Shown here: positions 1-9,685 of the stretch, piece by piece | Layout of the letters: every line of letters starts with the position of its first letter | How positions within the stretch are numbered: position 1 is the stretch's first letter | From: Schizochytrium sp. CCTCC M209059 | Taxonomy: Eukaryota; Sar; Bigyra; Thraustochytrida; Thraustochytriidae | Direction of reading: 5' to 3' | Length of the DNA stretch: 64,000 nt | NCBI GenBank assembly: GCA_000818945.1 | Contig: KN805389.1 | Span: 62,001 to 126,000 of the forward strand | Program-made: the position numbers and the translations under genes | The notes under the pieces: generated by a model | Seen by the model: only the letters and a program-made list of their open reading frames with translations | What the model was told of the DNA's origin: nothing | Databases searched by the model: none

Positions 1-359
1 ACTTGCTGCGAAAGCGGGCGGACGCGCTCCGACTCTTGCGCAGCCCGCTTGATCAGCGCGTCAGCGTCTATTTCTACGCCCTCGAGCTTGCGCACGGTGG
101 CTCTCGAGCGCTGCAAGGCCTCTTGGGTTCGTGTTTCATGCGAGCTCGCTTTCCGTTCGAGGGCCTCTTCAAGGGCAGCTCGTTCCGCTGCGAGCTCAGC
201 TCGGACGTTTTCGAGTCTGCCTTCCGCGAGGGCGCTCGCCAGCACGTCTGCGAGCGCCTCGTCGTCTTGCTCGCTCGTCTCGAGGCCGACGCCGACGCCG
301 ACGCCGACGCCTTCGTCCTGAGCGCGCAGACCCAGAAGCGCCTCGTCAAGCGCGGCCAT
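1..359 (-). CDS. Partial coiled-coil protein (N-terminal 119 codons)
   Basis: An open frame begins with ATG at 359 (reverse strand) and stays open to the window edge, so the 3' part is missing. The translation starts MAALDEALLGLRAQDEG, followed by a Val-Gly dipeptide run coded by a GTCGGC repeat. After that comes an Ala/Glu/Arg-rich stretch with heptad-like spacing that should form a coiled coil. Codon use is GC-rich at third positions, like the neighbours. The opposite strand also carries open frames over the same bases, but those are low-complexity Arg/Ser/Ala translations and look like shadows. I do not recognise the family. A coiled-coil tether or cytoskeletal protein is possible, but that is a guess. 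The gene is divergent from the transporter at 621, with about 260 bp between the two starts. Confidence 0.55.
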   Translation of the reverse strand, partial: MAALDEALLGLRAQDEGVGVGVGVGLETSEQDDEALADVLASALAEGRLENVRAELAAERAALEEALERKASSHETRTQEALQRSRATVRKLEGVEIDADALIKRAAQESERVRPLSQQ

Positions 360-384
360 CTTCGAGGTGGCGCTTCCGGCCGTG

Positions 385-433
385 CGCGCGTGCGTGCGTG
401 CGTGCGTGCGGGCGGGTGAGCGTGCGTGAGCGC
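385..433. repeat. (GCGT)n-type simple repeat upstream of the coiled-coil gene
   Basis: A GCGT/GCGG tetranucleotide tract lies about 25 bp upstream of the ATG of the reverse-strand gene at 359, inside the 260-bp divergent promoter shared with the MFSD5-like gene. It is one of several short tetramer tracts near start codons in this window. Confidence 0.7.
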
Positions 434-620
434 GCGCAGGGGCAGGGGCAGGGAAGAGAGAATACAGAACGCGGAAAACCTTCGCGCGGCCACGCCCACC
501 GACCGTCGGCTGCGTAATAGTCAGTCTACCCGCTGGCCGTGTGCAGTCTTGGATTTGGACGTGCATAAGCTGTAATAAGAAGTAGACACGTCGGCCAAGA
601 CCTTCCACCACGACAACGCG

Positions 621-2024
621 ATGCAAAGTACGGTGCCTCTTCTCGCGCCCTCGGAAGCTGATTGTCAAATTTGCGGTGATGATGAATGCGAGACGGACGA
701 TCATTTGCACGCGTCGCGCCTCGATGCTTTGGGAACTCGGTCCGGTGTAGAGTCGCCGGATTTGCACGTGGAGGCGAACAACGAGATGCTGGACATTCTT
801 GAGCGCCGCTACCTCGCGGTGTACGCGCTCATGGTAGCGGGAGACTGGCTGCAAGGGCCATATGTTTATGCACTTTACGAGACGTACGGGTTCAATCGAC
901 ATGAGATTGCTCTCCTCCTTGTGGCCGGATTTGTTACAGCGATGATTGCTGGGGCCTCGTGCGGAGCTCTGGCGGATCGTGCGGGTCGTAGAACGCTTGC
1001 TGTGGTGTATGCCGTACTGTACGCTGGCTCGTGTCTTACCAAGCACGTGAACAAGTTCTCTTGGCTGTTGCTTGGAAGAGTCCTGGGCGGCATGGCCACG
1101 TCACTGCTCTTCTCCGTGTTTGAGACATGGATCGTTTGTGAGAGCACACTTCACGGGGCGAACCAAAACACTCTTGCGCGAATCCTTTCTCACGCCATGC
1201 TCGTCAATTCTGTGGTGGCCATACTCTGTGGCGTGCTGGCAGCCTCACTCACGCGTCTTTGGCCGCTGACTCCAATATCGTCCCACCTTTATGTTGGGGG
1301 TTACCTGATTGTCTTCGACCTTGCGATTCTCGTCCTTGTAGCAGGTGGCGCACTTGCGCTCGCAACGTGGAGAGAAAATTATGGCAATACTATAGCGTCT
1401 ATGCATGAGGCGCACACGGGGTCTGCCCAGGAGGCGCTGCGATTTTTGTGGAATGCTCCCCTGGCATTACTTTTAGGCGTCACGCAATCCCTATTTGAAG
1501 CGGCCATGTATATTTTTGTGTTCATGTGGACACCAGCATTGACACCAGCCGGCGCGGAAGCTAAGGCGTCGCATCCACCTTATGGTGCTATTTTCTCGGT
1601 ATTTATGGCCAGTTGCATGCTTGGCTCCCAGCTCGTTGCGTCCAAATTAATTCGCATGGCACTACCCGCTCGCCTCGTTCTTTTATGTCTTATCGCTAGC
1701 CTCTCCTTGGCGCTGGGTCCTTTTCTTCTGGGTGTTCAGCCAAGTACGCAACAGAGAATTGCACAAGGTGTGGGATTCGTCGTCTTTGAAGGCTGCGTTG
1801 GTGCATATTACCCTACCATGGGTGCGCTGCGCAGCATGGAGGTCCCAGACGCGCATCGTGCAACAATTTACTCAATCTTTCGGATCCCCTTGAACGCTTT
1901 CGTCGTTCTCGTGCTTCTCTCGGACGTCTCTGTTCGCATGGCGTTCATTTGCGCCTCCTGCATGACTACCCTTGCTGCTCTTTGTGCTGCGAGCTATTCA
2001 AGTCATGCGCTGCAGCGCGAGTGA
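621..2024 (+). CDS. MFSD5: MFSD5-type major facilitator (molybdate-anion transporter family)
   Basis: The 467-residue protein is close to the 450 residues of human MFSD5. After an acidic, Cys-containing N-terminal tail of about 60 residues come about 12 hydrophobic segments. The family hallmark GDWLQGPYVYALY starts at residue 74. The loop 2-3 motif with D119 and G122-R123-R124 is the general MFS signature, and LTKH and GRLLGG-like motifs of MFSD5/MOT2 (GRVLGGMATSLLFS here) follow. The family includes algal MOT2, which moves molybdate across membranes. Human MFSD5 substrate evidence is weaker, so molybdate is inferred from family membership. The start at 621 is the first ATG of the frame, and no intron is needed. 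It is divergent from the partial gene at 359 and tandem with the next gene. Confidence 0.85.
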   Translation: MQSTVPLLAPSEADCQICGDDECETDDHLHASRLDALGTRSGVESPDLHVEANNEMLDILERRYLAVYALMVAGDWLQGPYVYALYETYGFNRHEIALLLVAGFVTAMIAGASCGALADRAGRRTLAVVYAVLYAGSCLTKHVNKFSWLLLGRVLGGMATSLLFSVFETWIVCESTLHGANQNTLARILSHAMLVNSVVAILCGVLAASLTRLWPLTPISSHLYVGGYLIVFDLAILVLVAGGALALATWRENYGNTIASMHEAHTGSAQEALRFLWNAPLALLLGVTQSLFEAAMYIFVFMWTPALTPAGAEAKASHPPYGAIFSVFMASCMLGSQLVASKLIRMALPARLVLLCLIASLSLALGPFLLGVQPSTQQRIAQGVGFVVFEGCVGAYYPTMGALRSMEVPDAHRATIYSIFRIPLNAFVVLVLLSDVSVRMAFICASCMTTLAALCAASYSSHALQRE

Positions 2025-2572
2025 CTACACATTTTTTGGCGCACATAACTTTGACGCAATGCAGACGTTCAACGCGGGGCGGAGAGAGACACTCGAAAGG
2101 GAGACACCTCAAGAGCGTTCTGACTGAGCATGAATTTCAGACGGGTGCAATCATGTGCAGGGAGTATAGTTAAGATTTATGAAATCGTGTAAAAAAATGA
2201 CAGATGATGTTGGTTTATGCCGAGCCAGGACCACGCCGTTCTTGACTTGAGTCTCGCTTTTACATGGCCCGAACTAAATATAAGTCCCTTTTTGGGAATA
2301 ATACGCGTCGGTCCTTCAAAAACCTGAGTTCTTCTTTGGAAAGTAGGGTATACGTCGCATGTGCGAAGCACGATTTTATCGTCTCGACCAAAAACAATTT
2401 GGATCTTCCCTGTCGAGTCGAGTCCAACTGCAGAAACAGAGGCGAGTGACGCCTCGTCACCGCGGGTGACGCGCGTCGACTTGGGTACACGCAAGCCTTC
2501 TCCTCTTGGCGCTTACGTCTGCACGTACGTACGGAGCGTCATTATCTGTCTGTCTGCCCATCTGAAGACAGG
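2025..2572. other. Intergenic spacer, nothing coding supported
   Basis: 548 bp separate the MFSD5-like stop from the next start. Both strands carry only short frames with no recognisable protein. It should hold the 3' end of the transporter mRNA and the promoter of the DUF1279 gene. No clear TATA box or repeat was seen. Confidence 0.6.
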
Positions 2573-3454
2573 ATGGCGGCGCTTCTTGTCACATCGCAGG
2601 TCGCGCGACGACGCTGCGCTGCAGGTATGAGCCTGAGTGCGCCTCGTGGTCTCTTTGCGCCGGCCTTTCCGCCGCAAACATGGCGAATGGGCCTGAAACG
2701 TACGGTCGGTGCACCCGCGACAGTCGTCGCAAGGCCCGAGGCGTTTTCAACGTCAAGACTGGCAACAACCTCCGCGGGAGAGCCCAAGCCACCGCCAGAA
2801 ACACCACCGCATAGATCCCTAGCAGATCGCACAGTGGACATGATTAACGATCGCATCACCACGTACCCTCGCGAGGCTATTGCAGGCATCTTGTGTATGG
2901 AAATATTGGGTATCTATGGTGCACATCAACTCTTGGTGCTCTCTGGTGTCCAGGTTCCGGCAGAGTATGCTTTGGCCTTCGCGATGGGGCGCCCGCTTCG
3001 TAGATTACGCTTTCCACTCGAGCTTGCAGCCGCGGGACTCTTGTGCCGGATAGAGCCCGCTCTTCAACGCGTGCGGGTTACAGATGCCATCGCCAAGGCT
3101 GTACCTCAGCGTCTGCGCGAGCGATGGTCCAGCAACGACACCCTCAAAGCGAGTGGTGAGGCTGTCGGAAAGGCCATCGATGGCTATGGCGCGGCCTACT
3201 TTATTGGCGCACGGTATGTGGGTGTTGGCGTCGTGCTAACATTTTACGCAGCCATTATGCAAGGTTTTGACGTGACAAACTTTCTCGCGGGTTATGGTTT
3301 TCAAAATTTTGGAACCGTCCTCGGTACCTGGGCAGCAGCTGTCTCGATGAGTGCAATGCTATATCCCTGTACAATTGCTGCAGGCGCTGCGCTCTCGCCG
3401 ACCATTGCTGGTCTCGTGCGCCAGGTCTCGGCACGTTTTGTTTCCCGCCGATAG
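2573..3454 (+). CDS. Mitochondrial DUF1279 (FAM210-like) membrane protein
   Basis: A 293-residue protein whose first 25 residues (MAALLVTSQVARRRCAAGMS) are Arg-rich and lack acids, as expected of a mitochondrial presequence. Pro-rich low-complexity sequence follows to about residue 85. The C-terminal third contains KAIDGYGAAYFIGARYVGVG, then alternating hydrophobic and glycine-rich segments (about residues 205-285) that resemble the DUF1279 domain of FAM210A/B, whose members are mitochondrial inner-membrane proteins. Residues 95-145 also contain hydrophobic helices. The function is unknown in protists. The family assignment rests on the YGxAYxxxR-type pattern and membrane layout, so it is moderate. 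The start at 2573 is the first ATG and carries the presequence. Confidence 0.6.
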   Translation: MAALLVTSQVARRRCAAGMSLSAPRGLFAPAFPPQTWRMGLKRTVGAPATVVARPEAFSTSRLATTSAGEPKPPPETPPHRSLADRTVDMINDRITTYPREAIAGILCMEILGIYGAHQLLVLSGVQVPAEYALAFAMGRPLRRLRFPLELAAAGLLCRIEPALQRVRVTDAIAKAVPQRLRERWSSNDTLKASGEAVGKAIDGYGAAYFIGARYVGVGVVLTFYAAIMQGFDVTNFLAGYGFQNFGTVLGTWAAAVSMSAMLYPCTIAAGAALSPTIAGLVRQVSARFVSRR

Positions 3455-4041
3455 TTCTTTCTGCTTCATTTCACCTTCTTTTTGGGGCTCTCTGCAACAT
3501 GTTTTGGTAAATTTCATTTCGCAAGATTCTTGCTTGTCTTGTTCTTAGTAGAGGTCAGACGAATACATTAATACATTGACGCTAGCACACTTCCGCCAAA
3601 GAGCACATTCGATTGTGCGCTTGCATTTCTCGCATACCCTTGCATGTCATTGCATTGCACGTTGCATTGCATATCGCATATTGCATTATGTTGCATTTCG
3701 AGCGCATGCATCTTCCGTCTCCTCCTGCAATCAACTCCACATCGTCATCAATCACTTTATCAACATCATCCATCACCTCTCGAACATACCCAGTTTACTC
3801 TCGGTGATGATAGATAGGCCTAGGGCCTAGGCCTAGATAGGCGCAAGCAATCGTACGTACGTATCGTAGGCCTATAGTGCCGAATGAATGAGTGGCCCAG
3901 GCACGCAGGCGATTCCGCAATTCCGCAATTCTGCACGAGGAGTCAGCAGCGCGCGGCGGAGGCAGGCGTGGGCGCGGAGGGCTCTCGCACGAGCGGGCAA
4001 AGACTCGGTCGGTGGAGGGGAGCGAGCGGCGGTCGTACGCG
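3455..4041. other. Promoter-containing spacer with TTGCAT cluster and three TAGGCCTA palindromes
   Basis: 587 bp between the DUF1279 stop and the GPATCH4-like start. Seven TTGCAT hexamers crowd 3621-3696, and TAGGCCTA lies at 3815-3822, 3828-3835 and 3867-3874. The GPATCH4 frame is open upstream to 3892, but that extension is low-complexity. No separate gene is supported. Confidence 0.65.
3815..3874. promoter_or_regulatory. Three copies of the TAGGCCTA palindrome
   Basis: Exact 8-bp palindromes at 3815, 3828 and 3867 lie 170-230 bp upstream of the likely GPATCH4-like ATG at 4042. The same octamer recurs in three other promoter spacers in the window and was not found in coding sequence. Recognition by a transcription factor is inferred. 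Confidence 0.45.
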
Positions 4042-5001
4042 ATGGTGCACAATGGCGCTCTCGTGCAGAAGAAAACGCTGCAGAAGCTGGCGGGCATGAG
4101 CAACGAGCGCGCTGCGGCGCCTCCGTCTGCGTTTGCGAGCGACTTTCTGAAGCGGCTTGGATGGCAGGAGGGCGACGGCCTCGGCAAGGACCGCGGCGGA
4201 CGCACGTCGCACGTCCGTGTGGCCATGAAGGACGATGTTCGCGGCATTGGGTGTAAAGACGAGTCCAAGGAGGACTTTGCTGGCGCCTGGTGGAGCTCTG
4301 GCTTTGACGACGCTCTGTCCAAGCTGCAGGTTGCTACGGGTAACGACGACGATGACAGCGACTCGTCGGACTCGGACTCGGAACACGAGCTCGAGGAGGA
4401 CGCCAAGATCTCCATTCAGTTGCGCGACATGTCGACATACTCCGAGGCCGACCGTAAGCTCTTTATCGCTTGCGGAGGTCGACGTCCCGGGCAGCGTGCG
4501 GGCCGCCTGCAGACGGGCAAGATTATTCGCGAGCACCTCGCAGACAAAAGCTTCAAGGCCAAGTTGGCCTCAATTGACCCTTCCAAGGCGCGCGAAGAGT
4601 TTCACAAGATCGCCCAGACGACCATTGTTACTATGAAAAAGGCTGGTGCCGACGTTAAGGAAATTGATACTGAAGCCGTCGAGGCCGCAGTAGCTGCGGC
4701 CGCCGAGGCTATTGCCGAAGACACGAAAAAGGACAAGATCAAGAAGAAGAAGGAGAAAACCAAAACAAAAAAGGACAAGACCGAGAAGAAGGAGAAAACC
4801 AAGAAGAAGCGCACTCGTGCCGAGGCTCTCGAAGACGAGAGCCAGGATGAGTCTGAAAAGGAAATGAAGAAGAAGGCCAAGAAGAAGGCCAAGAAGGAGA
4901 AGAAGGAAAAGTCTGGGAAAACGGAAAAGAAAGAAAAGAAGGAGAAAAAGGAAAAGCGCAAGGCCAAGAAGGTCAAGGGCGCTGCCGCGGCGGACGCTTG
5001 A
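4042..5001 (+). CDS. GPATCH4: G-patch protein, GPATCH4-like, with Lys-rich tail
   Basis: From the ATG at 4042 the protein is 319 residues. Residues about 30-75 form a G-patch with LKRLGWQEGDGLGKDRGG at its core, followed by VRGIG. The next segment has the WW of EDFAGAWWSSGFDD, as in GPATCH4 proteins. An acidic Asp/Ser stretch follows, and the last third is almost pure Lys/Glu/Ala, a typical nucleolar tail. G-patch proteins bind and activate DEAH-box RNA helicases. GPATCH4 partners DHX15 in rRNA 2'-O-methylation in human cells, so a ribosome-biogenesis role is inferred. The frame is open 150 bp further upstream (ATG at 3892), but that part is Arg/Gly/Ser low-complexity. I prefer 4042. PINX1 is a related alternative, but its N-terminal signature is absent. 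Confidence 0.75.
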   Translation: MVHNGALVQKKTLQKLAGMSNERAAAPPSAFASDFLKRLGWQEGDGLGKDRGGRTSHVRVAMKDDVRGIGCKDESKEDFAGAWWSSGFDDALSKLQVATGNDDDDSDSSDSDSEHELEEDAKISIQLRDMSTYSEADRKLFIACGGRRPGQRAGRLQTGKIIREHLADKSFKAKLASIDPSKAREEFHKIAQTTIVTMKKAGADVKEIDTEAVEAAVAAAAEAIAEDTKKDKIKKKKEKTKTKKDKTEKKEKTKKKRTRAEALEDESQDESEKEMKKKAKKKAKKEKKEKSGKTEKKEKKEKKEKRKAKKVKGAAAADA

Positions 5002-5253
5002 GCCCCAAGTAAGCCCATACTACATCGGCGTCTTGTGTTGTATAAGTAATGTGACTTTTGATAGTGTTTTGTGTGTGTGTCTATGTTTGTGTCTGTGAGC
5101 AACGGCGTGACTCGGTGACTGACTAATCATACCTACCATTCATTGTTGTTTTTTGTTTTGCTTTTGGTTATTATTTTGTGTTATCAAAAGGATGGAAAGG
5201 GTTTAGTTGTAAAGGGAAAAGAGTGGTGGGGAATGAAGAGCAGAGAAAAGAAT

Positions 5254-6895
5254 TTAGTCCGAAGTCTCCATCGCGTCAGGAGCAGCAGGCGGGTTCGCAG
5301 CGTTCGCAGAGGCGGCGCCGCTCTTCTTCTTGTTCTTCTTGTTCTTCTTGACCTCGAGAGCAAGAAGGGCCTGGACCTCCTCACGGGGCTTCTTCTCCGT
5401 CTGAAGCTGCGAAGGGTCAACCGCGGCGCCAGTGACCTTGGAAGGACCCGAGCCAAAGAGCAGAACTGTGTACTTGAAGTGGGCGACGATCTCGCCGGGC
5501 TTCTCAAAGAGAACCGGGTAAGGATGCAAAAGATCGTGCTTGATGCACTCGACAACACCCATGCGAGCCGTCTTCTCGTCCTTAAACGAACCAATTCCGA
5601 ACGGGAAAGTAGTGTACTCCTTGTCAATTGTGCTCATCACCTGTCGTGAAGCCTTCATCTTGAGCATGTATTTCTGATCCGCAGCACGCTTGAACACAGT
5701 GGTACGCGCTTCCTTCTGAATTGGCTTGCCCTCGCCGGTACTCATCACAACGTCGACAGTGTATACGGCACCCTTTTCAAAGTTAAAGGACTCGACCTTT
5801 TGGTCGAGCTCCTCGCGGCCGATTACAACATCGTTTCCGTCAATCACGAACCTGTTTATATTCGCGCGGTAAACCAAAAAGGATGCTCCTGTTAGTCTCT
5901 GCGTTTCGTACAGTGTACATTCGTAATCTATTTTTTCTCCTCCTCCACTTCCATAACCACGACACTCTCTCTACACGGGGAATTATTCCGACTCGTCCGA
6001 ACTCTCGCGCAATGAATAAGTTACGCCAGAGTATGATCTATTGAGACGGAGACCATTTAATGTTCGCTTTTTCAATGGAAGCCTCGCATGCGCACACAGG
6101 CACCGGTCAAGGTGCTCTGCACCAGCACAGCGAGGGGCAAAAAGAGCGGTTGCCTCATTCAACCCACCACGACCTTCACACAATACCCCAACACCACACA
6201 TACGCATGAACACACACACACACACACACAACCCACCCTGATCGAAGCGTAGTCTCGACCGTGACCCGCGCCTTTTCCACGCTGACCATCGAAGATATAA
6301 CCTACCTCTTCATCTGGTGCATAAGCACGCCCTGCACGGGCTTGACGCCAAAGTCCTCGGAAACCATCTTGATGGTCTCGGTAATCTTATCATTAGGCTC
6401 GCCGTCGCGAATGCACTTGACCGCAGCCTCGGCGGCCGTGTAGGCAGCAGCAATGACATCAGCCTTCTTACCGTCAATCGCGGAGGAGGAGCCATCCTTG
6501 GGGGCAACGACAAAGGTGTGAGCAACAACAACGGGAAAGCCGTCAATGTGAACGCCAAGGTCGACCTTGACGACATCACCGGCCTTGAGAACGGGAATCG
6601 CGCCGTCCGACTGAAGCGGCGAGTAGTGGCACACGCACTCGTTCACTGAGACGCACGTCGGGAAGGCGATGCCCTTCTCGATCTTCTTGGCCTTGAACAC
6701 CATCGAGCACTGCTGCGTGATGAGCAGGTCGCCGAACTTGCAGATCTCCAGGGCGGTCCTGCCCTCATCCGCGTACCCGATGAGGCCGGTCAGCGTCTTG
6801 TTCACGATCTCTGCGGCCGTCTGGTACTTGGTCGCCACATCCTGGTTCATGAGGTTCTCCACCACCTCCTGCTCCTCGACCTCCATGTCCGCCAT
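5254..6895 (-). CDS. PA2G4: Proliferation-associated protein 2G4 / EBP1 (two exons)
   Basis: Exons are 6895-6306 and 5851-5254 on the reverse strand, joined to 395 codons against 394 in human PA2G4. Exon 1 ends in MHQMK plus AG, followed by the donor GTAGGT. Exon 2 starts after the acceptor AAACAG and restores R-FVIDGND, aligning exactly with the family's HQLKQHVIDG segment. The protein has the type II methionine aminopeptidase (pita-bread) fold, recognisable in GIAFPTCVSVNECVCHYSPL, KVDLGVHIDGF and VDVVMSTGEGK. PA2G4 is not an active peptidase. It binds the ribosome exit tunnel and rRNA and regulates growth and translation. The C-terminus has the expected Lys-rich block (VKKNKKNKKKSG). It is convergent with the GPATCH4-like gene, 252 bp away. 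Confidence 0.95.
5852..6305 (-). other. PA2G4 intron, 454 bp
   Basis: The donor GTAGGT begins at 6305 and the acceptor CAG ends at 5852 (reverse strand). The intron interrupts an Arg codon (AG|G). It contains a CA dinucleotide repeat near 6208-6231. Homology across the junction fixes both ends. Confidence 0.9.
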
Positions 6896-7930
6896 CGCGC
6901 CGCGAAGCGTCGAGTCTAGTCTAGTCGAGCCGAGCCGAGCCGAGTCGAGCCGAGCCTTCCCGCTGCTGCGCGCGCTGCCGGCCTGCCTCGCGTCCGCGTC
7001 CGCCGCTGCTGCTTGCTGCTCCGCGATCCAACGAGCGATAGGTGACTGCCTGGACTGGATGGAGGAGCCGCGGCGGCTGGCTACGAGCCACCAACTCCAA
7101 GGGGCCTATCAAGGGGCCTATTCGGCCTGCCTACTCAGGCTGACTCAGGCTGGCGGTCACTGCTGCACTGGCAGTGCTCAGCTTTGATGATCAGGGCGGC
7201 CGGTTCGTCGTAGGCGACATGCCTGCCTGCCCCCGTGGTCGATATCTATCTTCGAGGTCCTTTTTGGGGGGTGGGCTCAGAGAAAGCTTAGCATGCATGA
7301 TGGGGTACTTGTGCTGGGTGGGTGACCTGGTTGACTCGGCTGAAATGGACTGCTGGCCTGAATTGGAATACGTGCGTGAGAGTAATGCATTATCCCGTGG
7401 GTTGGTGGGCCTGCTAATGAGTAAAGTCTTCCTATACAATCAATGCCTTGATTGACGCTGGGTCAAGCTTTTTTTTGCACGACATGCATGTGGGAAAGAT
7501 GTCTCAGCCCCTTGAATTCATCAGAGTCCCTCCTTCTTGGCGAGCATCGAATCTGACTGACGAAAAGTGAGCAAACGTCCGGGTCTCACGATCAAATCAT
7601 GTTCTCGCACTCATGCAACTGTACGAAGGATTCTGTATAAATGAATCTCCAGAAAAGCTTCCGAGCAAGTCTTTCACCCTCTCAGGCCGCTTCCTGTTAC
7701 TATTTATGATTCGCCCAATTCAATGATTAGGTGGCAGGCAATAAGTACATGGTATGTGAACGTGGCCCTTAAGCCAGACTTCTTTCGCACCGCCATACGT
7801 TTGTAGTCGCAGAGCTGGCTGGTAACGATCTTCCTCTTTCGTTTGACAAAATCCTCACGTCATCATCCGCAGTACATCGGAACTCCTTTTCGTCTTATAG
7901 GTAGTACACATCGAACGCGGGATCATCATC

Positions 7931-8098
7931 TAGCATTCTTACATTCGTTCACGGGTGTCTACTCGACTTTCCTTTCCTCTAGGCCTAGAAGTCGTTCGTC
8001 CCCAGGATTAACATCCAGATTTCTGGCATTCTTACATTTGTTTCCGGGCGCCTACTCGACTTCCCTTTCCTCTCAAACTTGTTCGTCCCCTCGATCAT
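7931..8098. repeat. 93-bp imperfect tandem duplication
   Basis: Two copies begin at 7931 and 8024. Both read (T)RGCATTCTTACATT, then a CGGGYG(T/C)CTACTCGACTT block, CCTTTCCTCT and GTTCGTCCCC. Only the first copy has TAGGCCTA (7980-7987). Confidence 0.75.
7980..7987. promoter_or_regulatory. TAGGCCTA palindrome between PA2G4 and RING genes
   Basis: One exact copy in the first unit of the 93-bp duplication, in the spacer of two divergent genes. The second unit has lost it. Confidence 0.4.
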
Positions 8099-8541
8099 CC
8101 GTCAGAGATCATCCGATCGATCCATCGATCCATCGTTCTTGCGGAGATCCGAGTTTGCGCTGCCGTCCGGAATGAAGTCACAAGAAAGCAGCGAGCGAGC
8201 GAGCGAGCGAGGGAGTGAAAATAGCAGTCCTTCATTTTCTCTGCCACGCGCGCCCGAGTCCTCGGGAGAGAGAGTGCGCGCGCGCTTCCTCGCCGCGCCG
8301 CGTCGCGCCGGACTACGCTTCGCGGCCTCGCCTCGTTCCGCGCCGCGCTGGACCGGCAGCGGACCGCGCGCGGGATAGACGGGCCTCGCTCGCGAGCTGC
8401 GTCAAGATCTGCGCTGCATCTTCTCTTTTTCCAGCGCGCGCGGAGGTCGGTCGGTCGCTCGCTCGCTCGCTCGCTCAGGGACCCGAGCGTGCTTGAGCGT
8501 GGGGCCGACTTGGCGCGCCGACGGGGCGCGCGGAAGATACG

Positions 8542-9414
8542 ATGACGCAGCCCACGGCGCCCGCGCCGCCCGAAAGAATCATCGAGGTCGTGGACCAGAC
8601 GCGAACCCTGTTGGCCCTTTTGAGATATGATCACCACCCCGGGCTGGCACTGTTCTTCGTGATGGTGGCCACTTGGACTTGCTACATGGCCTCAGTCGTG
8701 CCCATGTGCATCAACGTGCTCACCGCCAACCCTGTGCCGCGCTTGGCGGACGCTCGCAATGAAAATTGCTCGTTTGATGCGCTCTTCACGCTACACTGGT
8801 GCTTGCTCCTTCTCACGACCGTGACCCAGCTGCTTCACTTCGCCTTTACCCTGCCCTTTGCCTTTTGCGCCTTTTACTATCTGAGCCAGTCTATTGACAC
8901 GTTCATGCATTGCTATGCTCACGTGCAAAACCATCCACTTTGGATCTTCAATTGGAACCTCAATCGCTTGCAGTATTCTGTGCCCTGCCTTGGCTTTGCC
9001 GTCTATTGGACGCTCGGGGAAACCTTTTCGCACAATGCATGCGGTTTCGACATGAACCAAGAAAATCCCGCTTCCCTCTGGGCCGTCATTCTACTTCCCG
9101 TCTTCACAAAGTATATCGTCACGCAATCTATTTTCCTCTTCATAAACACGGTCCGTTTTCCAGATGCCGCCACTCCAAACATGCTGCGCAACCTTACATC
9201 AAAACCTTTTCGAGACTGCCCCCTCCTCGATGCTGAAGGCTTCGAGTGCGCCATTTGCATCATGCCTCTGCAGGATGCAGACGAGGTCATCCCTCTCGAC
9301 TGCGGCCGCAACCATGTCTTTCACAAAAATTGTTTATACAGCTGGCTACGTTTCCATAACTCCTGCCCGCTTTGCCGCGCGCAAACGATCGCAGCTCGCC
9401 CACACCTACCCTGA
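8542..9414 (+). CDS. Multi-pass membrane RING-H2 E3 ubiquitin ligase
   Basis: 290 residues with about five hydrophobic segments (roughly residues 33-60, 82-115, 143-160, 178-203) and a C-terminal RING-H2 finger at residues 236-278. The ligands read C-A-I-C, then C-G-R-N-H-x2-H-x2-C, then C-P-L-C, a C3H2C3 ring. Membrane RING-H2 proteins are usually E3 ligases with the finger in the cytosol, acting in quality control at the ER or endosomes. Substrate and organelle cannot be read here. The ring is slightly atypical because two residues (RN) separate Gly from the first His. The protein ends soon after the ring. It is convergent with the SZT2-like gene, with 271 bp between stops. Confidence 0.8.
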   Translation: MTQPTAPAPPERIIEVVDQTRTLLALLRYDHHPGLALFFVMVATWTCYMASVVPMCINVLTANPVPRLADARNENCSFDALFTLHWCLLLLTTVTQLLHFAFTLPFAFCAFYYLSQSIDTFMHCYAHVQNHPLWIFNWNLNRLQYSVPCLGFAVYWTLGETFSHNACGFDMNQENPASLWAVILLPVFTKYIVTQSIFLFINTVRFPDAATPNMLRNLTSKPFRDCPLLDAEGFECAICIMPLQDADEVIPLDCGRNHVFHKNCLYSWLRFHNSCPLCRAQTIAARPHLP

Positions 9415-9685
9415 CTCCTACCTTTACTTTACAGGATTTTTCTTCTTATGTCGAATTGATCTATCCAAAGAGAGAGTGAGGGGCGAAAAGGGGCTGGCTG
9501 TTTCTTTAGGCTTGACTTCAACAAAAAGAGACTGTGTCGACTGTGAGCAAGCAATGCTGCAGCTTGCGCGCCGGCAGCGCGCAGTATACGATTGCTTGTG
9601 CCGCGTGCATACGCGCGCAATATTTGTCGTTACCCTGTAGAGATCTCTTCTTTCGTACTCCTTCGTCTTCCGTAGTGGTCATTCT

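Larger units (their letters stand above)
6896..8541. other. Divergent spacer between PA2G4 and the RING gene
   Basis: 1.65 kb without a convincing gene. It holds a GAGCC pentamer tract (about 6926-6957) next to the PA2G4 start and a 93-bp imperfect tandem duplication (7931-8098) with one TAGGCCTA at 7980. (GAGC)n and (CGCT)n tracts lie at about 8187-8215 and 8452-8476, before the RING start. Short frames such as 7174-7455 have no family features. Confidence 0.6.

Noticed and set aside
7174..7455. A 93-codon frame in the PA2G4/RING spacer
   Set aside because: No similarity to a known family and no supporting context. It is short enough to arise by chance.
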